Positions 26,313 to 34,971 of a stretch of 44,988 bases of DNA are shown one piece after another. The position numbers and the translations under genes were made by a program. The notes under the pieces were generated by a model, which made no database searches, was not told where the DNA came from, and saw only the letters and a program-made list of their open reading frames with translations. The stretch comes from Nitrospirota bacterium. Lineage in GTDB: Bacteria; Nitrospirota; JACRHJ01. The first letter of the stretch is position 1. The number at the start of each line of letters is the position of its first letter. The stretch is from NCBI GenBank assembly GCA_021789495.1, contig JAJYJM010000016.1:1-44988 (forward strand), in the 5' to 3' direction.

Positions 26313-26798
26313 TTGGAAGAAGATAAAAAAACCGTGAAGGCGTGCATATTCGACCATTATAACCTTAAGTTCGGAATGAAAAAAGAGGAAGTCTCCGCCG
26401 TAGTGGAGTTCTCCTCCGAAGGCATAGTTGGTGAAGCGGGCCTTTCGGCCCTCGGCGCGGCGTTTGTCCAGCTTTTTTTCGACCACGAAGACAGGCTCTG
26501 GCAGGTCAAGGCGGAATACCGGGTATTGAACGAGGCCGAGGCCGAAGAGATACTTGAGAGCATGTCGAAAGACTACCGGTTCCAGACGCCGTCCTCGCGC
26601 GTGGCCTTTGAGCTTGGAGACCCGGAGAACGGCGTCGCCATACTCTCCATACGCTACTCCGAGGCCAATCTAAAGCGCATATACCTGCACCACATGATGG
26701 CACTCGGCGCGGCGAAGCTCGCGGAGAAAGAGGGCAGGGAAAAGGCCGAGCAGGCAGAGGACGATGAGTACATCCCTACCGGCCCGCTAATCTTCTAA
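26313..26798 (+). CDS. Conserved-looking protein of unknown function
   Basis: A 161-residue soluble protein that I do not recognise. It starts LEEDKKTVKACIFDHYNLKFGM (first residue Met from TTG), has alternating strands and helices through about 110, a helix-rich region (EANLKRIYLHHMMALGAAKLAEKEGREKAEQ) and an acidic end. No membrane segment, signal peptide or Cys cluster is seen. The TTG at 26313 has AGGCGAGG eight bases upstream and lies after the promoter at 26251-26279. Its 3' end overlaps the 3' end of hflX tail-to-tail by 12 bases. Codon use looks like its neighbours. Confidence 0.75.
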   Translation: MEEDKKTVKACIFDHYNLKFGMKKEEVSAVVEFSSEGIVGEAGLSALGAAFVQLFFDHEDRLWQVKAEYRVLNEAEAEEILESMSKDYRFQTPSSRVAFELGDPENGVAILSIRYSEANLKRIYLHHMMALGAAKLAEKEGREKAEQAEDDEYIPTGPLIF

Positions 26799-28562
26799 AC
26801 CGGGCCACAGCCGCCGCTCCAGTTCCTTAAGAAGCTGCGGGAAGGTCTTTTTGTCCAGGGCGGAGACTGAAACGGCGCCGTGCGAGCGGGCCTCCGATTC
26901 CGCCGTATCCCGATCCGCCAGATCCGACTTGTTGAATACCGTCAGCCTTTCCTTTTCCGCAAGCCCCAGTTCCTTAAGTATTCTCTCCACGGACTCCATC
27001 TGCTCCTCGAAACGCGGGTTGGATGCGTCCACCACGTGCAGGAGGATGTCCGCGTCCTCAAGCTCTTCAAGCGTCGCCTTGAAGGCCGCGAAAAGCGGCT
27101 TCGGCAGGTCTCTTATGAAGCCTACCGTATCGGTAATTATCACATCCTTCTCGCGCGGAAACCGAAGCCGCCTCGATGCTGTGTCGAGCGTTGCGAAAAG
27201 CCTGTTCTCCACTGTCGTATTGCTCTTCGTCAGGGCGTTCAGCAGCGTCGATTTCCCGGCGTTCGTATAGCCGACTATCGATATAATCGGAAGGCCCGTC
27301 TCGTTTCTCCTGGCCTTCCTCTGCCGCCGCGCGCGGGAGAGGTCCTTGAGTAATTTTTCCAGGCGGCTTATCCTGTCCCGGACGCGCCTCCTGTCCGTCT
27401 CCAGCTTCGTCTCGCCGGGGCCTCTTCCGCCGATGCCGCCCATGAGCCTTGAGAGCGCCGTGCCTTTGCCCGCAAGCATCGGGAGGCGGTATTTGAGCTG
27501 CGCCAGCTCCACCTGCACCTTGCCGTCTCTTGAGTGTGCGCGCGATGCGAAAATGTCGAGTATGAGCTGCGAGCGGTCGATTACCTTTATCTCCGCAAGC
27601 TCCGAGATGGAGCGCATCTGGGACGGCGTGAGTTCCTGGTCGAAGATGAGCGCCGTAGCGCCTTTCTGAAGGGCCGTGATTATTATTTCCTTTAGTTTCC
27701 CTTCGCCCATAAGATATTTGGGGTTTATCCGCTCCGGTCTCTGCATCACGGTATCGAGGACCGTCACGTCCGCCGAGGCTGCAAGCTCGGCAAGCTCAGC
27801 CATCGCCTCCTTCTGCGCCCCGCGCGTGCCTTTGGCGGCCACACTGATAAGTATCGCCCGTTCTGCCGGTCGACCAGCTTCAGGCCGACCTCCGACGCCG
27901 GTCGCAACCGGTCGGCTGCCTGATGCTGTCCTGCCGGCGCCGGCCCGAATCATCTCGTCTTCAAGCGCGCCGATGAAAGACGCGAAATCCACGTTCAGCT
28001 GGTGGAACTGTATCGGCGGCAGTTTCATCCAGGCCTGGCCCGAAGCCGGTCGACCGGCTTCGGGCGGCGGGAGCAGGTGGGCAAGATATATGCGCCCCGG
28101 CATCCCGTCGGGCAGAACCCCTATCGCCGCCATCACGTCGAGCCGCAGGAGCGCAAGGTCCGTCATGTCGTCGGCTGTCAGAGGTTCGTCGTTTAAGTGC
28201 GTATGCACGAGCCTTAAGCCCCGGAGACGTTTCGGCCCAAGCGAGAAATCGGAGAGGGCGGGTATCGTTACGGAGCGGCTGTCGCCCACAACGACGAACT
28301 GAATCGTCCCGCGCCGATCGATTATGACGCCTGTCTGCCGGGCTGTTTCGCGGGAAATAGCCGCAAGATAGCGCCCAAGCTCCGCCGTGACAATCTCAGA
28401 TGGCGGCACCTTCCTCCTGTATATCCTCTCGAGGGAATGTATCTCATGCGCCTTGAGGCCGGTTAAGTTTCCGTACAGAACAGCGATAAAAACCTCCCGT
28501 TGAAGTCCCTGGATTCCCGTCCTGACCCGATTAAGCGGGCGCCCCGGCGGGAATGACAGCAC
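26787..28562 (-). CDS. hflX: GTPase HflX
   Basis: A 591-residue HflX, a ribosome-splitting and ribosome-rescue GTPase. The N-terminal nucleotide-binding domain includes NPKYLMGEGKLKEI. The glycine-rich hinge GGIGGRGPGETKLE is followed by a helical segment. The G domain has GYTNAGKS (431-438), DTVG (478-481) and NKSD (544-547). It is long for the family because of two palindromic-element insertions: 168-175 (EAGRPASG) and a Gly/Pro/Arg/Ala linker at about 207-234. Start: a GTG at 28562 placed six bases after a -10 box. No ATG, GTG or TTG lies between it and the conserved LTGLKAHEI segment. Its first codons derive from a dispersed repeat. Confidence 0.93.
   Translation of the reverse strand: MLSFPPGRPLNRVRTGIQGLQREVFIAVLYGNLTGLKAHEIHSLERIYRRKVPPSEIVTAELGRYLAAISRETARQTGVIIDRRGTIQFVVVGDSRSVTIPALSDFSLGPKRLRGLRLVHTHLNDEPLTADDMTDLALLRLDVMAAIGVLPDGMPGRIYLAHLLPPPEAGRPASGQAWMKLPPIQFHQLNVDFASFIGALEDEMIRAGAGRTASGSRPVATGVGGRPEAGRPAERAILISVAAKGTRGAQKEAMAELAELAASADVTVLDTVMQRPERINPKYLMGEGKLKEIIITALQKGATALIFDQELTPSQMRSISELAEIKVIDRSQLILDIFASRAHSRDGKVQVELAQLKYRLPMLAGKGTALSRLMGGIGGRGPGETKLETDRRRVRDRISRLEKLLKDLSRARRQRKARRNETGLPIISIVGYTNAGKSTLLNALTKSNTTVENRLFATLDTASRRLRFPREKDVIITDTVGFIRDLPKPLFAAFKATLEELEDADILLHVVDASNPRFEEQMESVERILKELGLAEKERLTVFNKSDLADRDTAESEARSHGAVSVSALDKKTFPQLLKELERRLWPGLED
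27865..27944. repeat. Cluster of palindromic elements in hflX linker
   Basis: Three degenerate units: GCCGGTCGACCAGC at 27865-27878, CCGGTCGCAACCGG at 27898-27911, and the perfect palindrome GCCGGCGCCGGC at 27933-27944. GCCGACC at 27883 and GGTCGGC at about 27909 can pair as a larger arm. Together they encode the linker between the HflX N-terminal segments. Confidence 0.7.
28038..28065. repeat. Longest perfect copy of the palindromic element (hflX)
   Basis: A 28-base perfect palindrome centred on GGTCGACC. The inner 20 bases are GAAGCCGGTCGACCGGCTTC, taken here as the reference unit. On the gene strand it gives PEAGRPASG in HflX, between LAHLLPP and the conserved PIQFHQLN segment. Confidence 0.85.
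28503..28557. repeat. REP-like dispersed repeat, long copy at hflX start
   Basis: The ends AAGTCCCTGGATTCCCG (28503-28519) and CGGGAATGAC (28548-28557) match the second copy at 41990-42022. Outer arms ATTCCCG/CGGGAAT pair. An extra internal segment holds its own CCCG/CGGG hairpin. It overlaps the first codons of hflX. Confidence 0.8.
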
Positions 28563-28568
28563 ACTTTG

Positions 28569-28596
28569 ATTATCCCGCCATTACAAAACTTGTCAA
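28569..28596 (-). promoter_or_regulatory. Promoter for hflX, leaderless geometry
   Basis: On the minus strand TTGACA (28596-28591), a 16-base spacer and GATAAT (28574-28569). The hflX GTG follows after exactly six bases, with no ribosome binding site. Confidence 0.6.
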
Positions 28597-28625
28597 GGGC
28601 CAAATTTAGGATTTTCCCTTTGCCG

Positions 28626-28654
28626 TTGAAAGCGGGCGCCCTTTCTGATAGAAT
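28626..28654 (+). promoter_or_regulatory. Promoter for the permease gene, leaderless geometry
   Basis: TTGAAA (28626-28631), a 17-base spacer and TAGAAT (28649-28654). The ATG at 28661 follows after six bases, so the predicted transcript starts at or beside the start codon. Confidence 0.65.
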
Positions 28655-28660
28655 TTACCA

Positions 28661-29632
28661 ATGCTCAGATACATTGCCCGCCGCCTTTTCATGATGGTGC
28701 CGCTCCTTATAGGCATCAGTATAATTTCGTTTGCCGTCATACACTTAGCCCCAGGAAACCCGGTCGAGGTCGCGGCCCGGATGAACCCCAGGGTCTCCGC
28801 CGAGGCACTGGCTAACCTCCGGAAGCTCTACGGCCTCGACAAGCCGCTCTATGTCCAGTATGCCCAATGGGTCGAGCGTCTGGCGAGATTAGATTTCGGG
28901 AAATCCTTTACGGACGGAAGACCGGTGGTGGACAAGCTGCTGGAGCGCCTGCCGGTTACCCTGACCATTAACGCCCTGGAAATAATTGTCGCTTTTCTCA
29001 TAGCCGTCCCCCTCGGAATAATGTCGGCCATAAAAAGAAATACGCTGCCGGACAAGGTCACAACCGTGACGGTATTTCTCGGTTTTTCCATGCCGGGTTT
29101 CTGGTTCGCCCTCCTGCTGATGATCCTATTCGGCGTGCAGCTGGGATGGCTGCCCATATCCGGCCTGAGGTCGCTCGACTCGGAAAGCTGGGGGATTTTT
29201 GCGCGTCTTGCGGATTACCTGCGGCACATCGTCCTTATCGTATTTATCGGCGCGTTCGGAAGCCTCGCCGGATATTCAAGGTATATGCGTTCCAGCATGC
29301 TTGAGGTAATCAGCCAGGATTATATCCGGACGGCAAGGGCAAAGGGCTTAAAGGAGCACGACGTCATATACAGGCATGGACTGCGGAACGCCCTCATGCC
29401 CATAATTACCATAATGGGCCTCTCGGTTCCTTCCATTATAGGCGGAAGCGTTATCCTTGAGTCGATTTTTGCCATTCCCGGCATGGGCCAGCTCTTCTGG
29501 CAGGCTGTAATTGCGCGCGATTATCCACTGATTATGGGCGACCTCGTCTTCGTCTCCTTCCTTACCCTTTTGGGCAACATGCTGGCAGACGTTGCCTACG
29601 CCCTGGCCGATCCAAGGGTAAGGGTAGGATAA
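28661..29632 (+). CDS. OppB/DppB-type ABC transporter permease
   Basis: A 323-residue inner-membrane permease with about six segments. Family features: [32 protein letters not shown] at the N-terminus, the [25 protein letters not shown] motif (EAA loop that contacts the ATPase, near 225-250), and [19 protein letters not shown]. It would import peptides or nickel with an OppC-type partner, ATPases and a binding protein, but none of these is next to it: hflX is divergent upstream and a lipoprotein gene follows. So it is either an orphan served in trans or part of a split system. Substrate cannot be read from the sequence. Confidence 0.92.
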   Translation: MLRYIARRLFMMVPLLIGISIISFAVIHLAPGNPVEVAARMNPRVSAEALANLRKLYGLDKPLYVQYAQWVERLARLDFGKSFTDGRPVVDKLLERLPVTLTINALEIIVAFLIAVPLGIMSAIKRNTLPDKVTTVTVFLGFSMPGFWFALLLMILFGVQLGWLPISGLRSLDSESWGIFARLADYLRHIVLIVFIGAFGSLAGYSRYMRSSMLEVISQDYIRTARAKGLKEHDVIYRHGLRNALMPIITIMGLSVPSIIGGSVILESIFAIPGMGQLFWQAVIARDYPLIMGDLVFVSFLTLLGNMLADVAYALADPRVRVG

Positions 29633-29645
29633 CCCCTTTATTTTC

Positions 29646-29673
29646 TTGACTTTCGGCTCCCTGCCGGTATAAT
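29646..29673 (+). promoter_or_regulatory. Promoter for lipoprotein-nadB-HEAT-HD-GYP operon
   Basis: TTGACT (29646-29651), a 16-base spacer and a perfect TATAAT (29668-29673), followed by about 40 bases of leader. Confidence 0.75.
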
Positions 29674-29721
29674 CTGATAAATTGGATTATAAACCCTAAG
29701 TTCATGATTCGGAGGCGTCTT

Positions 29722-30183
29722 TTGAAGAAATACGTAACGGTTTTCCTCGTTATTCTACCGGTAGTTCTTCTTGCGTCCGCCTGTGCTAAGAAACAGGTGA
29801 TAAAACCGTCGGCGGAGTCCGTAAAGGCCGCGCGCGCGCTTTCCGCGTTTGCCAAAATGGAAGCGGCCTACAAGGCCCGCGACCTCTCCGGAACCATGGA
29901 CGACGTATCCCGCGACTTCAAGAAGAGTTATGCGGACTTGGCCAGCGTCCTGAGGAAGGACATGGATATTTATCCTGCGGTCAGTCTGGACATAACGATG
30001 GACAGGGTAGTCGAAATCGGCAATCACGTGGAAGTCGTATTCCACTGGTCCGGGACGTGGACGGACAAAAAGGGCGGCTCCCACATGGCGGGCGGAAACT
30101 GCACGTACGTCTTCCAGGATACCGGAAGTTCAATGGTTCTGATCGATTACATAGGCGACTCTCCATTCGGGGTCGCAAGGTAG
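29722..30183 (+). CDS. Lipoprotein with NTF2-like domain (tentative)
   Basis: A 153-residue predicted lipoprotein. Signal peptide MKKYVTVFLVILPVVLLASA with lipobox ASAC puts Cys21 at the lipidation site. The mature part has an opening helix (FAKMEAAYKARDLSGTMDDVSRDF), then strands VSLDITMDRVVEIGNHVEVVFHW and a closing strand pair. This pattern is typical of NTF2/SnoaL-like cone folds; the call is by pattern only. I chose the TTG at 29722, which has GGAGG six bases upstream and gives a textbook signal peptide, over the ATG at 29704. nadB begins four bases after its stop. Confidence 0.8.
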   Translation: MKKYVTVFLVILPVVLLASACAKKQVIKPSAESVKAARALSAFAKMEAAYKARDLSGTMDDVSRDFKKSYADLASVLRKDMDIYPAVSLDITMDRVVEIGNHVEVVFHWSGTWTDKKGGSHMAGGNCTYVFQDTGSSMVLIDYIGDSPFGVAR

Positions 30184-30187
30184 GGAA

Positions 30188-31753
30188 TTGGAAATCACAT
30201 CCGGAGCAATCTCCACCGACTATATCGTCATCGGCTCAGGCGTGGCGGGACTCCGCGCGGCTATAGAACTGGCGAGGGCGGGAAAGGTGCTGGTAATAAC
30301 CAAGGACAGGGCCACCGAGTCCTCGACGGAATACGCGCAGGGCGGGGTGGCCGTCGCGCTCTCGGACGAAGACGAGATAGGCTTTCATTTAAAGGACACC
30401 ATCGCCGCGGGCGACGGCCTGTGCAGCGAGGAAAACGTCCGCATACTCGTGACGGAGGGGCCGGAGCGTATACGGGAACTCATATCCTGGGGCGCACAGT
30501 TCGACCGCGAAGGCAGAGAAGGGGTAAAACTCGCCTTCACACGCGAGGCCGCACACAGCAAAAGGCGCATCCTGCACGCCAACGGCGACTCCACCGGCAG
30601 AGAGATAGAACGCGCCATGCTTGCCAGGGTCAAGGCGACGGACAACATAAAGAAATACGACTACTCCATCACGGTGGACATTATCGTAAACGACGGGCAG
30701 GCCGAAGGAGCGCTCGTCTGGCGGGAGCGGGAGAAAAAGCTTACGGCGGTTTACGCCAAGGCTGTGGTGCTTGCCACAGGCGGCCTGGGGCAGATATTCC
30801 AGCGCACCACGAACCCGGAAGTGGCCACGGGCGACGGTTTCGCTATCGCATACCGCGCCGGGGCGACGCTTACGGACATGGAGTTCGTGCAGTTCCACCC
30901 CACTTCGCTTTACGTCCCGCGCGCCCCGCAGTTCCTGCTGTCCGAGGCCATGCGCGGTGAAGGGGCTCTGCTGGTGAACGTCCGGGGCGAGCGTTTCATG
31001 CCCGGCTACCACGCAAAGGCGGAGCTTGCCCCGCGCGACGTGGTCTCGAGGGCCATAGTCTCCGAGATGCAGAGGACGAAATCGGAGCACGTATACCTCG
31101 ACCTCAGGCACCTGGACGCCGGTTTCGTGAGGAACAGGTTCCCCCGTATATATTCTACCTGCCTGAAGTTCGACATCGACATAACCGAGGATATGATACC
31201 CGTCTCGCCCGCGGCCCATTACATGATGGGCGGAGTATGGACGGACAAGGACGGCGGGACGGACATACCGGGGCTTTATGCCGCCGGGGAAGTAGCCTGC
31301 ACGGGCGTCCACGGGGCGAACCGCCTCGCGAGCAATTCGCTCCTGGAGGGCATCGTCTTCGGGGCGCGGGCGGGCATCGCCGCCGCCGCGCACGGCCTTA
31401 AAAAACCAATTCCCAGGAAGGACGCCATTACATACAAGGCGTCGGGCGCGGCGAAGGACGACCTGCCGAAAATAAGGAGCCGGCTAAGGAGGCTCATGTG
31501 GGGAGACGTCGGCATCATCAGGAGCGGAGAGTCCCTTGGGCGCGCAATCGACGTGATAGACGGCTGGCGGGAATTCCGGGACTTGGGGCCGCTCTCCAGG
31601 CCGTGGCTCGAACTCAAGAACATGCTGACTGTGGGAGAGCTAATATCCAAGGCGGCCATAGCAAGAAAAGGAAGCGTCGGCGCGCATTACAGGACGGATT
31701 ATAAAACGCGCGGACGCGGCTGGGAGCGGCATATCCGCTTCAAGAGGGATTAG
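30188..31753 (+). CDS. nadB: L-aspartate oxidase
   Basis: A 521-residue flavoenzyme that oxidises L-aspartate to iminoaspartate, the first step of NAD synthesis. FAD site YIVIGSGVAGLRAAIELA (about 12-29); family motifs STEYAQGGVAVAL, EFVQFHPTSLY, SEAMRGEGALLVN, VSPAAHYMMGGVWTD and GANRLASNSLLEGIVFG. The C-terminal helical domain includes MWGDVGIIRSGESL. The active-site arginine of the fumarate reductase/SdhA superfamily falls in the conserved region. The start is a TTG at 30188, just after the lipoprotein stop. nadA and nadC are not nearby. Confidence 0.96.
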   Translation: MEITSGAISTDYIVIGSGVAGLRAAIELARAGKVLVITKDRATESSTEYAQGGVAVALSDEDEIGFHLKDTIAAGDGLCSEENVRILVTEGPERIRELISWGAQFDREGREGVKLAFTREAAHSKRRILHANGDSTGREIERAMLARVKATDNIKKYDYSITVDIIVNDGQAEGALVWREREKKLTAVYAKAVVLATGGLGQIFQRTTNPEVATGDGFAIAYRAGATLTDMEFVQFHPTSLYVPRAPQFLLSEAMRGEGALLVNVRGERFMPGYHAKAELAPRDVVSRAIVSEMQRTKSEHVYLDLRHLDAGFVRNRFPRIYSTCLKFDIDITEDMIPVSPAAHYMMGGVWTDKDGGTDIPGLYAAGEVACTGVHGANRLASNSLLEGIVFGARAGIAAAAHGLKKPIPRKDAITYKASGAAKDDLPKIRSRLRRLMWGDVGIIRSGESLGRAIDVIDGWREFRDLGPLSRPWLELKNMLTVGELISKAAIARKGSVGAHYRTDYKTRGRGWERHIRFKRD

Positions 31754-33529
31754 ATGGAAGAATACAAGGGGCCTGCGGCATATTGGGAAGGCGGCGAAGA
31801 GGAACGGCAGAAGCAGGAGCTGATAGCCAGACTCACTCCACTGGTCAAAGACATCGTAATGGTCGTTGTAAAGACCGTCAAAGCCACAAAGCTCTACCTC
31901 CCCAACAACCCCATCTACCAGAAATTCCGGGACGAGTTGAAAGAGAAGTTCGACAAATATTTCCAGTACGAGGACATGCTTAGCCTCGCGGTAAGGCGCT
32001 TCGAGCTTCTTTTCCTCGACCAACAGGTCTATAACAATCCGGACAAGGAAGACAACATCGCGCTGATGTTCTTCAAGGACGGCGTCCGGGAGTTCTGCTT
32101 CCACAACGACATAACACCTGAGGAAATAGACGGTTTCATAGAAATCCTGAAGTTCGACATGAAGGAACGGGAATTGGACGACGACCTGGTCACTCTCCTG
32201 TGGGAAAAGGATTTCAAATCCATTACCTATACCGTCACGGAGGAGGCGACGGAGGATGAGGCGTTTGAAGAGGAGAGCCTGCTTTCTTTCGGCGGCGCGC
32301 CGGAGGACTTAAGACAGCTCGACGAACTCCGCGCGCGCGCGGCGGACTATGCGCGAGAGCCTGGCGGCGCCGATGCGGCGTCGGATTTCCCGGAGGTTTC
32401 ATACCAGACAGCCCAAGTGGCGCCGGAGCATGTCTATGGTATTTCCGCGCCTGATTCCGAAGAGGACGATTACGTCGCGATTCGCGGTTCCTACGGGCCT
32501 CCGGACGACTTAAGCCTTTTAAACGAACTTACGGACATACTCTACGAGATACTGATAACCGAGAAGAGCGATGATAACTTCAATGTTGTAGTGGAGAGCC
32601 TTTCGCGCGCCCTTGAGATATTCGTTATGAGGGGCGATCTTGCGCTCGCCACGATCCTCGTGATGAAGGTGCAGGATCTCATTTTAAACGGAGGAATGGC
32701 CGACGACCGGGCGGCGGAGCTCGATTCGGTAGTGAACAGGGCGGCCTCAGAAAAACTTGTCGGCAGAGTGGGAGAGTTTATAGAGCAGGGCGGACAGGAG
32801 GCCCTTGAGGCAGCGGGGAGCTATCTTACGCAGCTTGATTCGCGGGCCATACCTCCAACGGTAAAACTCCTCGAAACCGTTTCCAGCAGGCGGACGAGGA
32901 AGGCCGTCTGCGACATCGCGCAGTCGCAATGCGGCGGCAACGGGAAGCTTCTGCTCCCGTTCCTTTCCGGAGAGCCGTGGTACGTAATCAGGAACGTCGT
33001 GATGATACTTGGGAAGGTGGGCGACGCCGATACCGTGCAGGCCATAGGCGGCTCGCTTAAGCACAACGATCCGCGCGTGAGGCGTGAGGCCATAAACGCG
33101 CTCCTGGCGATAAAAGGAAAAAGGGCGGAGGAATTTATAGCCGGGGCGCTATCGGACGCGGACAAGTCCGTCCGCGTCCTGTCCGCGCGTGTCCTGGCGG
33201 AGCTTTCCCCGGAGAAGGCATACGAGCGGCTGATGCATATGGCCTCAGAAAAAGGATTCGACGGGCACGAGTTCGACGAGAAAAAGGAAATCTACGAGAT
33301 AATCGGCAGGATCGGAAAAGAGAAGGCATTTTCGTTTTTCGCACGGCAGTTCGAGAAGAAGGGCTTCCTTGGCCTGCAAAAATTCGAGAAGGAGCGCGCA
33401 TTGGCCGCTTACGGCCTTGCGGCGTGCGGCACCGGCGAGGCATATGCCGTGCTTCAGTCCGAGATAGACTCAAAATCCAAGCCTGTGCGCGCGGCGTGCC
33501 TGGAAGGCTTAAGAAGGATGAAGAAATGA
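31754..33529 (+). CDS. HEAT-repeat protein with unknown N-terminal domain
   Basis: A 591-residue soluble protein. The N-terminal 150 residues form an unrecognised alpha/beta domain (KTVKATKLYLPNNPIY, then LAVRRFELLFLDQQVY, then GVREFCFHNDITPEEIDGF). An acidic linker follows (about 160-235). HEAT-type helical repeats run from about 340 to the end, such as WYVIRNVVMILGKVGDADTV, DPRVRREAINALLAIKG and DKSVRVLSARVLAELS. It likely scaffolds protein contacts. It starts one base after nadB stops and overlaps the HD-GYP gene by four bases (ATGA), so the two are translated together. Residues about 76-132 look like residues 68-129 of the HD-GYP protein. Confidence 0.85.
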   Translation: MEEYKGPAAYWEGGEEERQKQELIARLTPLVKDIVMVVVKTVKATKLYLPNNPIYQKFRDELKEKFDKYFQYEDMLSLAVRRFELLFLDQQVYNNPDKEDNIALMFFKDGVREFCFHNDITPEEIDGFIEILKFDMKERELDDDLVTLLWEKDFKSITYTVTEEATEDEAFEEESLLSFGGAPEDLRQLDELRARAADYAREPGGADAASDFPEVSYQTAQVAPEHVYGISAPDSEEDDYVAIRGSYGPPDDLSLLNELTDILYEILITEKSDDNFNVVVESLSRALEIFVMRGDLALATILVMKVQDLILNGGMADDRAAELDSVVNRAASEKLVGRVGEFIEQGGQEALEAAGSYLTQLDSRAIPPTVKLLETVSSRRTRKAVCDIAQSQCGGNGKLLLPFLSGEPWYVIRNVVMILGKVGDADTVQAIGGSLKHNDPRVRREAINALLAIKGKRAEEFIAGALSDADKSVRVLSARVLAELSPEKAYERLMHMASEKGFDGHEFDEKKEIYEIIGRIGKEKAFSFFARQFEKKGFLGLQKFEKERALAAYGLAACGTGEAYAVLQSEIDSKSKPVRAACLEGLRRMKK

Positions 33530-34959
33530 GCGCGGAGCCTGTGCGCCCGACGGGCGCTTCCCTTGAGGATGAATTCCAGAGAAAGGCCCTGGCCTCCGGG
33601 CGGGTGATGGTGAACCAGCTCGCCATACTCGCCAAGGTCGCCCAGATGCACGACCTTAAAAACGAGGCCGTTGTGAACTCCGCCCAGGCACTGCTGAATA
33701 CGGTTTCGTCTTTTTTCGAGGATAAAAAATCCGTCTCGCTGAACCTTATCGGCGAATATCTCTTCATAGAAGACGTCCGGATAAAATACAACGTGGAGGA
33801 CTTCGCCAACTTCGATTTCCTTGCGGGCGAATTCAAAAAACGAAAACTCGGCTCTCTTGTCTTTAATCCGCTCATCGACGCCGACCAGCTCATACTCTTC
33901 GTCAACATCTTCCTCACCGCGCAGACCGACACGGACGACGCCCATAACGACCTCGCCCTGCGGATAGGCACTTCCGGCATATCCGGCATATCCACCGAGG
34001 AGCTGAAACCTCCCAGGGCGGAGGACGAATCGGAGAAAATAACCGATGCGGCCAGCGCCGCGACGAGGGCCTACGTGCGGGTGGTGCTCCGGGTGAAGGA
34101 GCTTTTTGAAGGCATAGCCGTAGGCGAGCCGGCGGACATAAGGAAACTCAAGCGCGCCGTGCAGTCGCTTATAGACTCGGTATACAAAAGCGAGGACGTC
34201 TTGCTCAGGCTGTCCGCCATAAGGCGGAAGGAAGACCTCTTCCCCAGGCATTTCGCAAACGTCTGCGTCCTCTCGCTTTTGATCGGCAAGCGGATAGGGC
34301 TCTCAAAATATCATATGGCCCGGCTTGGGATGGCCGCCCTGCTGCACGACATTGGCCGCGACAACAGGCCCCGCGAGCCGGGAGAAGAGGCCTTCGAGTC
34401 CCTCGTGGATCACCCGCGCGCGGGCGTGCAGACGATACTTAAACTAAAGGGCTTGAATGAAGTCGCGGTATCGGCTATGATAGTATCTTACGAGCATCAC
34501 AGGAACGTGGACGGGACAGGTTATCCGAAGGCCATAGAGACAAAAGACCTCTCCGTTTACTCCCGCATAGTCCGCATAACCGACAACTACGACGCCGTTA
34601 CGTCTTCGGGCATTTACGGCAGCGAGGCGGTTCCGCCGGAGAGGGCGCTTAAGCTCATGTCGGGCCGCGCCGGGAGCTATTACGACAGGGAGCTTCTGGA
34701 CAAGTTCGTTTCCGCCATGGGGCTCTACCCCGTGGGGAGTTTCGTTATGCTTTCCGACGGCAGGCCGGCGGTGGTTGTTTCGCCGGGGAAGGGAAAAGAC
34801 AGATTGTCAAGACCCCGTGTCGCGGCAATAGACCATGATGGCGGCGCGGAATTTCTCGACCTTCCCGGGAATGACGGCGGCGATAAGTTGTCTATTGCCG
34901 GGACTCTCGACCCGCAGAGATATGGGGTAAACATCTACAGGTATTTATTCTTGAATTAA
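33526..34959 (+). CDS. HD-GYP domain phosphodiesterase
   Basis: A 477-residue protein. The C-terminal half is an HD-GYP domain, a cyclic-di-GMP phosphodiesterase family. Metal ligands are in place: H242, H274-D275 (LLHDIGRD), H296, H324-H325 and D353. The GYP loop is HHRNVDGTGYP at 324-334, where the usual Glu after HH is Arg. The N-terminal 150 residues resemble part of the upstream HEAT protein and may be an input domain. There is no receiver or membrane segment. The ATG at 33526 overlaps the HEAT gene stop. A family variant could also act as a degenerate c-di-GMP binder, but the ligand set favours activity. Confidence 0.92.
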   Translation: MSAEPVRPTGASLEDEFQRKALASGRVMVNQLAILAKVAQMHDLKNEAVVNSAQALLNTVSSFFEDKKSVSLNLIGEYLFIEDVRIKYNVEDFANFDFLAGEFKKRKLGSLVFNPLIDADQLILFVNIFLTAQTDTDDAHNDLALRIGTSGISGISTEELKPPRAEDESEKITDAASAATRAYVRVVLRVKELFEGIAVGEPADIRKLKRAVQSLIDSVYKSEDVLLRLSAIRRKEDLFPRHFANVCVLSLLIGKRIGLSKYHMARLGMAALLHDIGRDNRPREPGEEAFESLVDHPRAGVQTILKLKGLNEVAVSAMIVSYEHHRNVDGTGYPKAIETKDLSVYSRIVRITDNYDAVTSSGIYGSEAVPPERALKLMSGRAGSYYDRELLDKFVSAMGLYPVGSFVMLSDGRPAVVVSPGKGKDRLSRPRVAAIDHDGGAEFLDLPGNDGGDKLSIAGTLDPQRYGVNIYRYLFLN

Positions 34960-34971
34960 CCGGTCGCTGCC

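Noticed and set aside
26781-26806. GGCCCG/CGGGCC inverted repeat where hflX and the 26313 gene converge
   Set aside because: Stem only six bases with a 14-base loop and no T-run, so not called a terminator.
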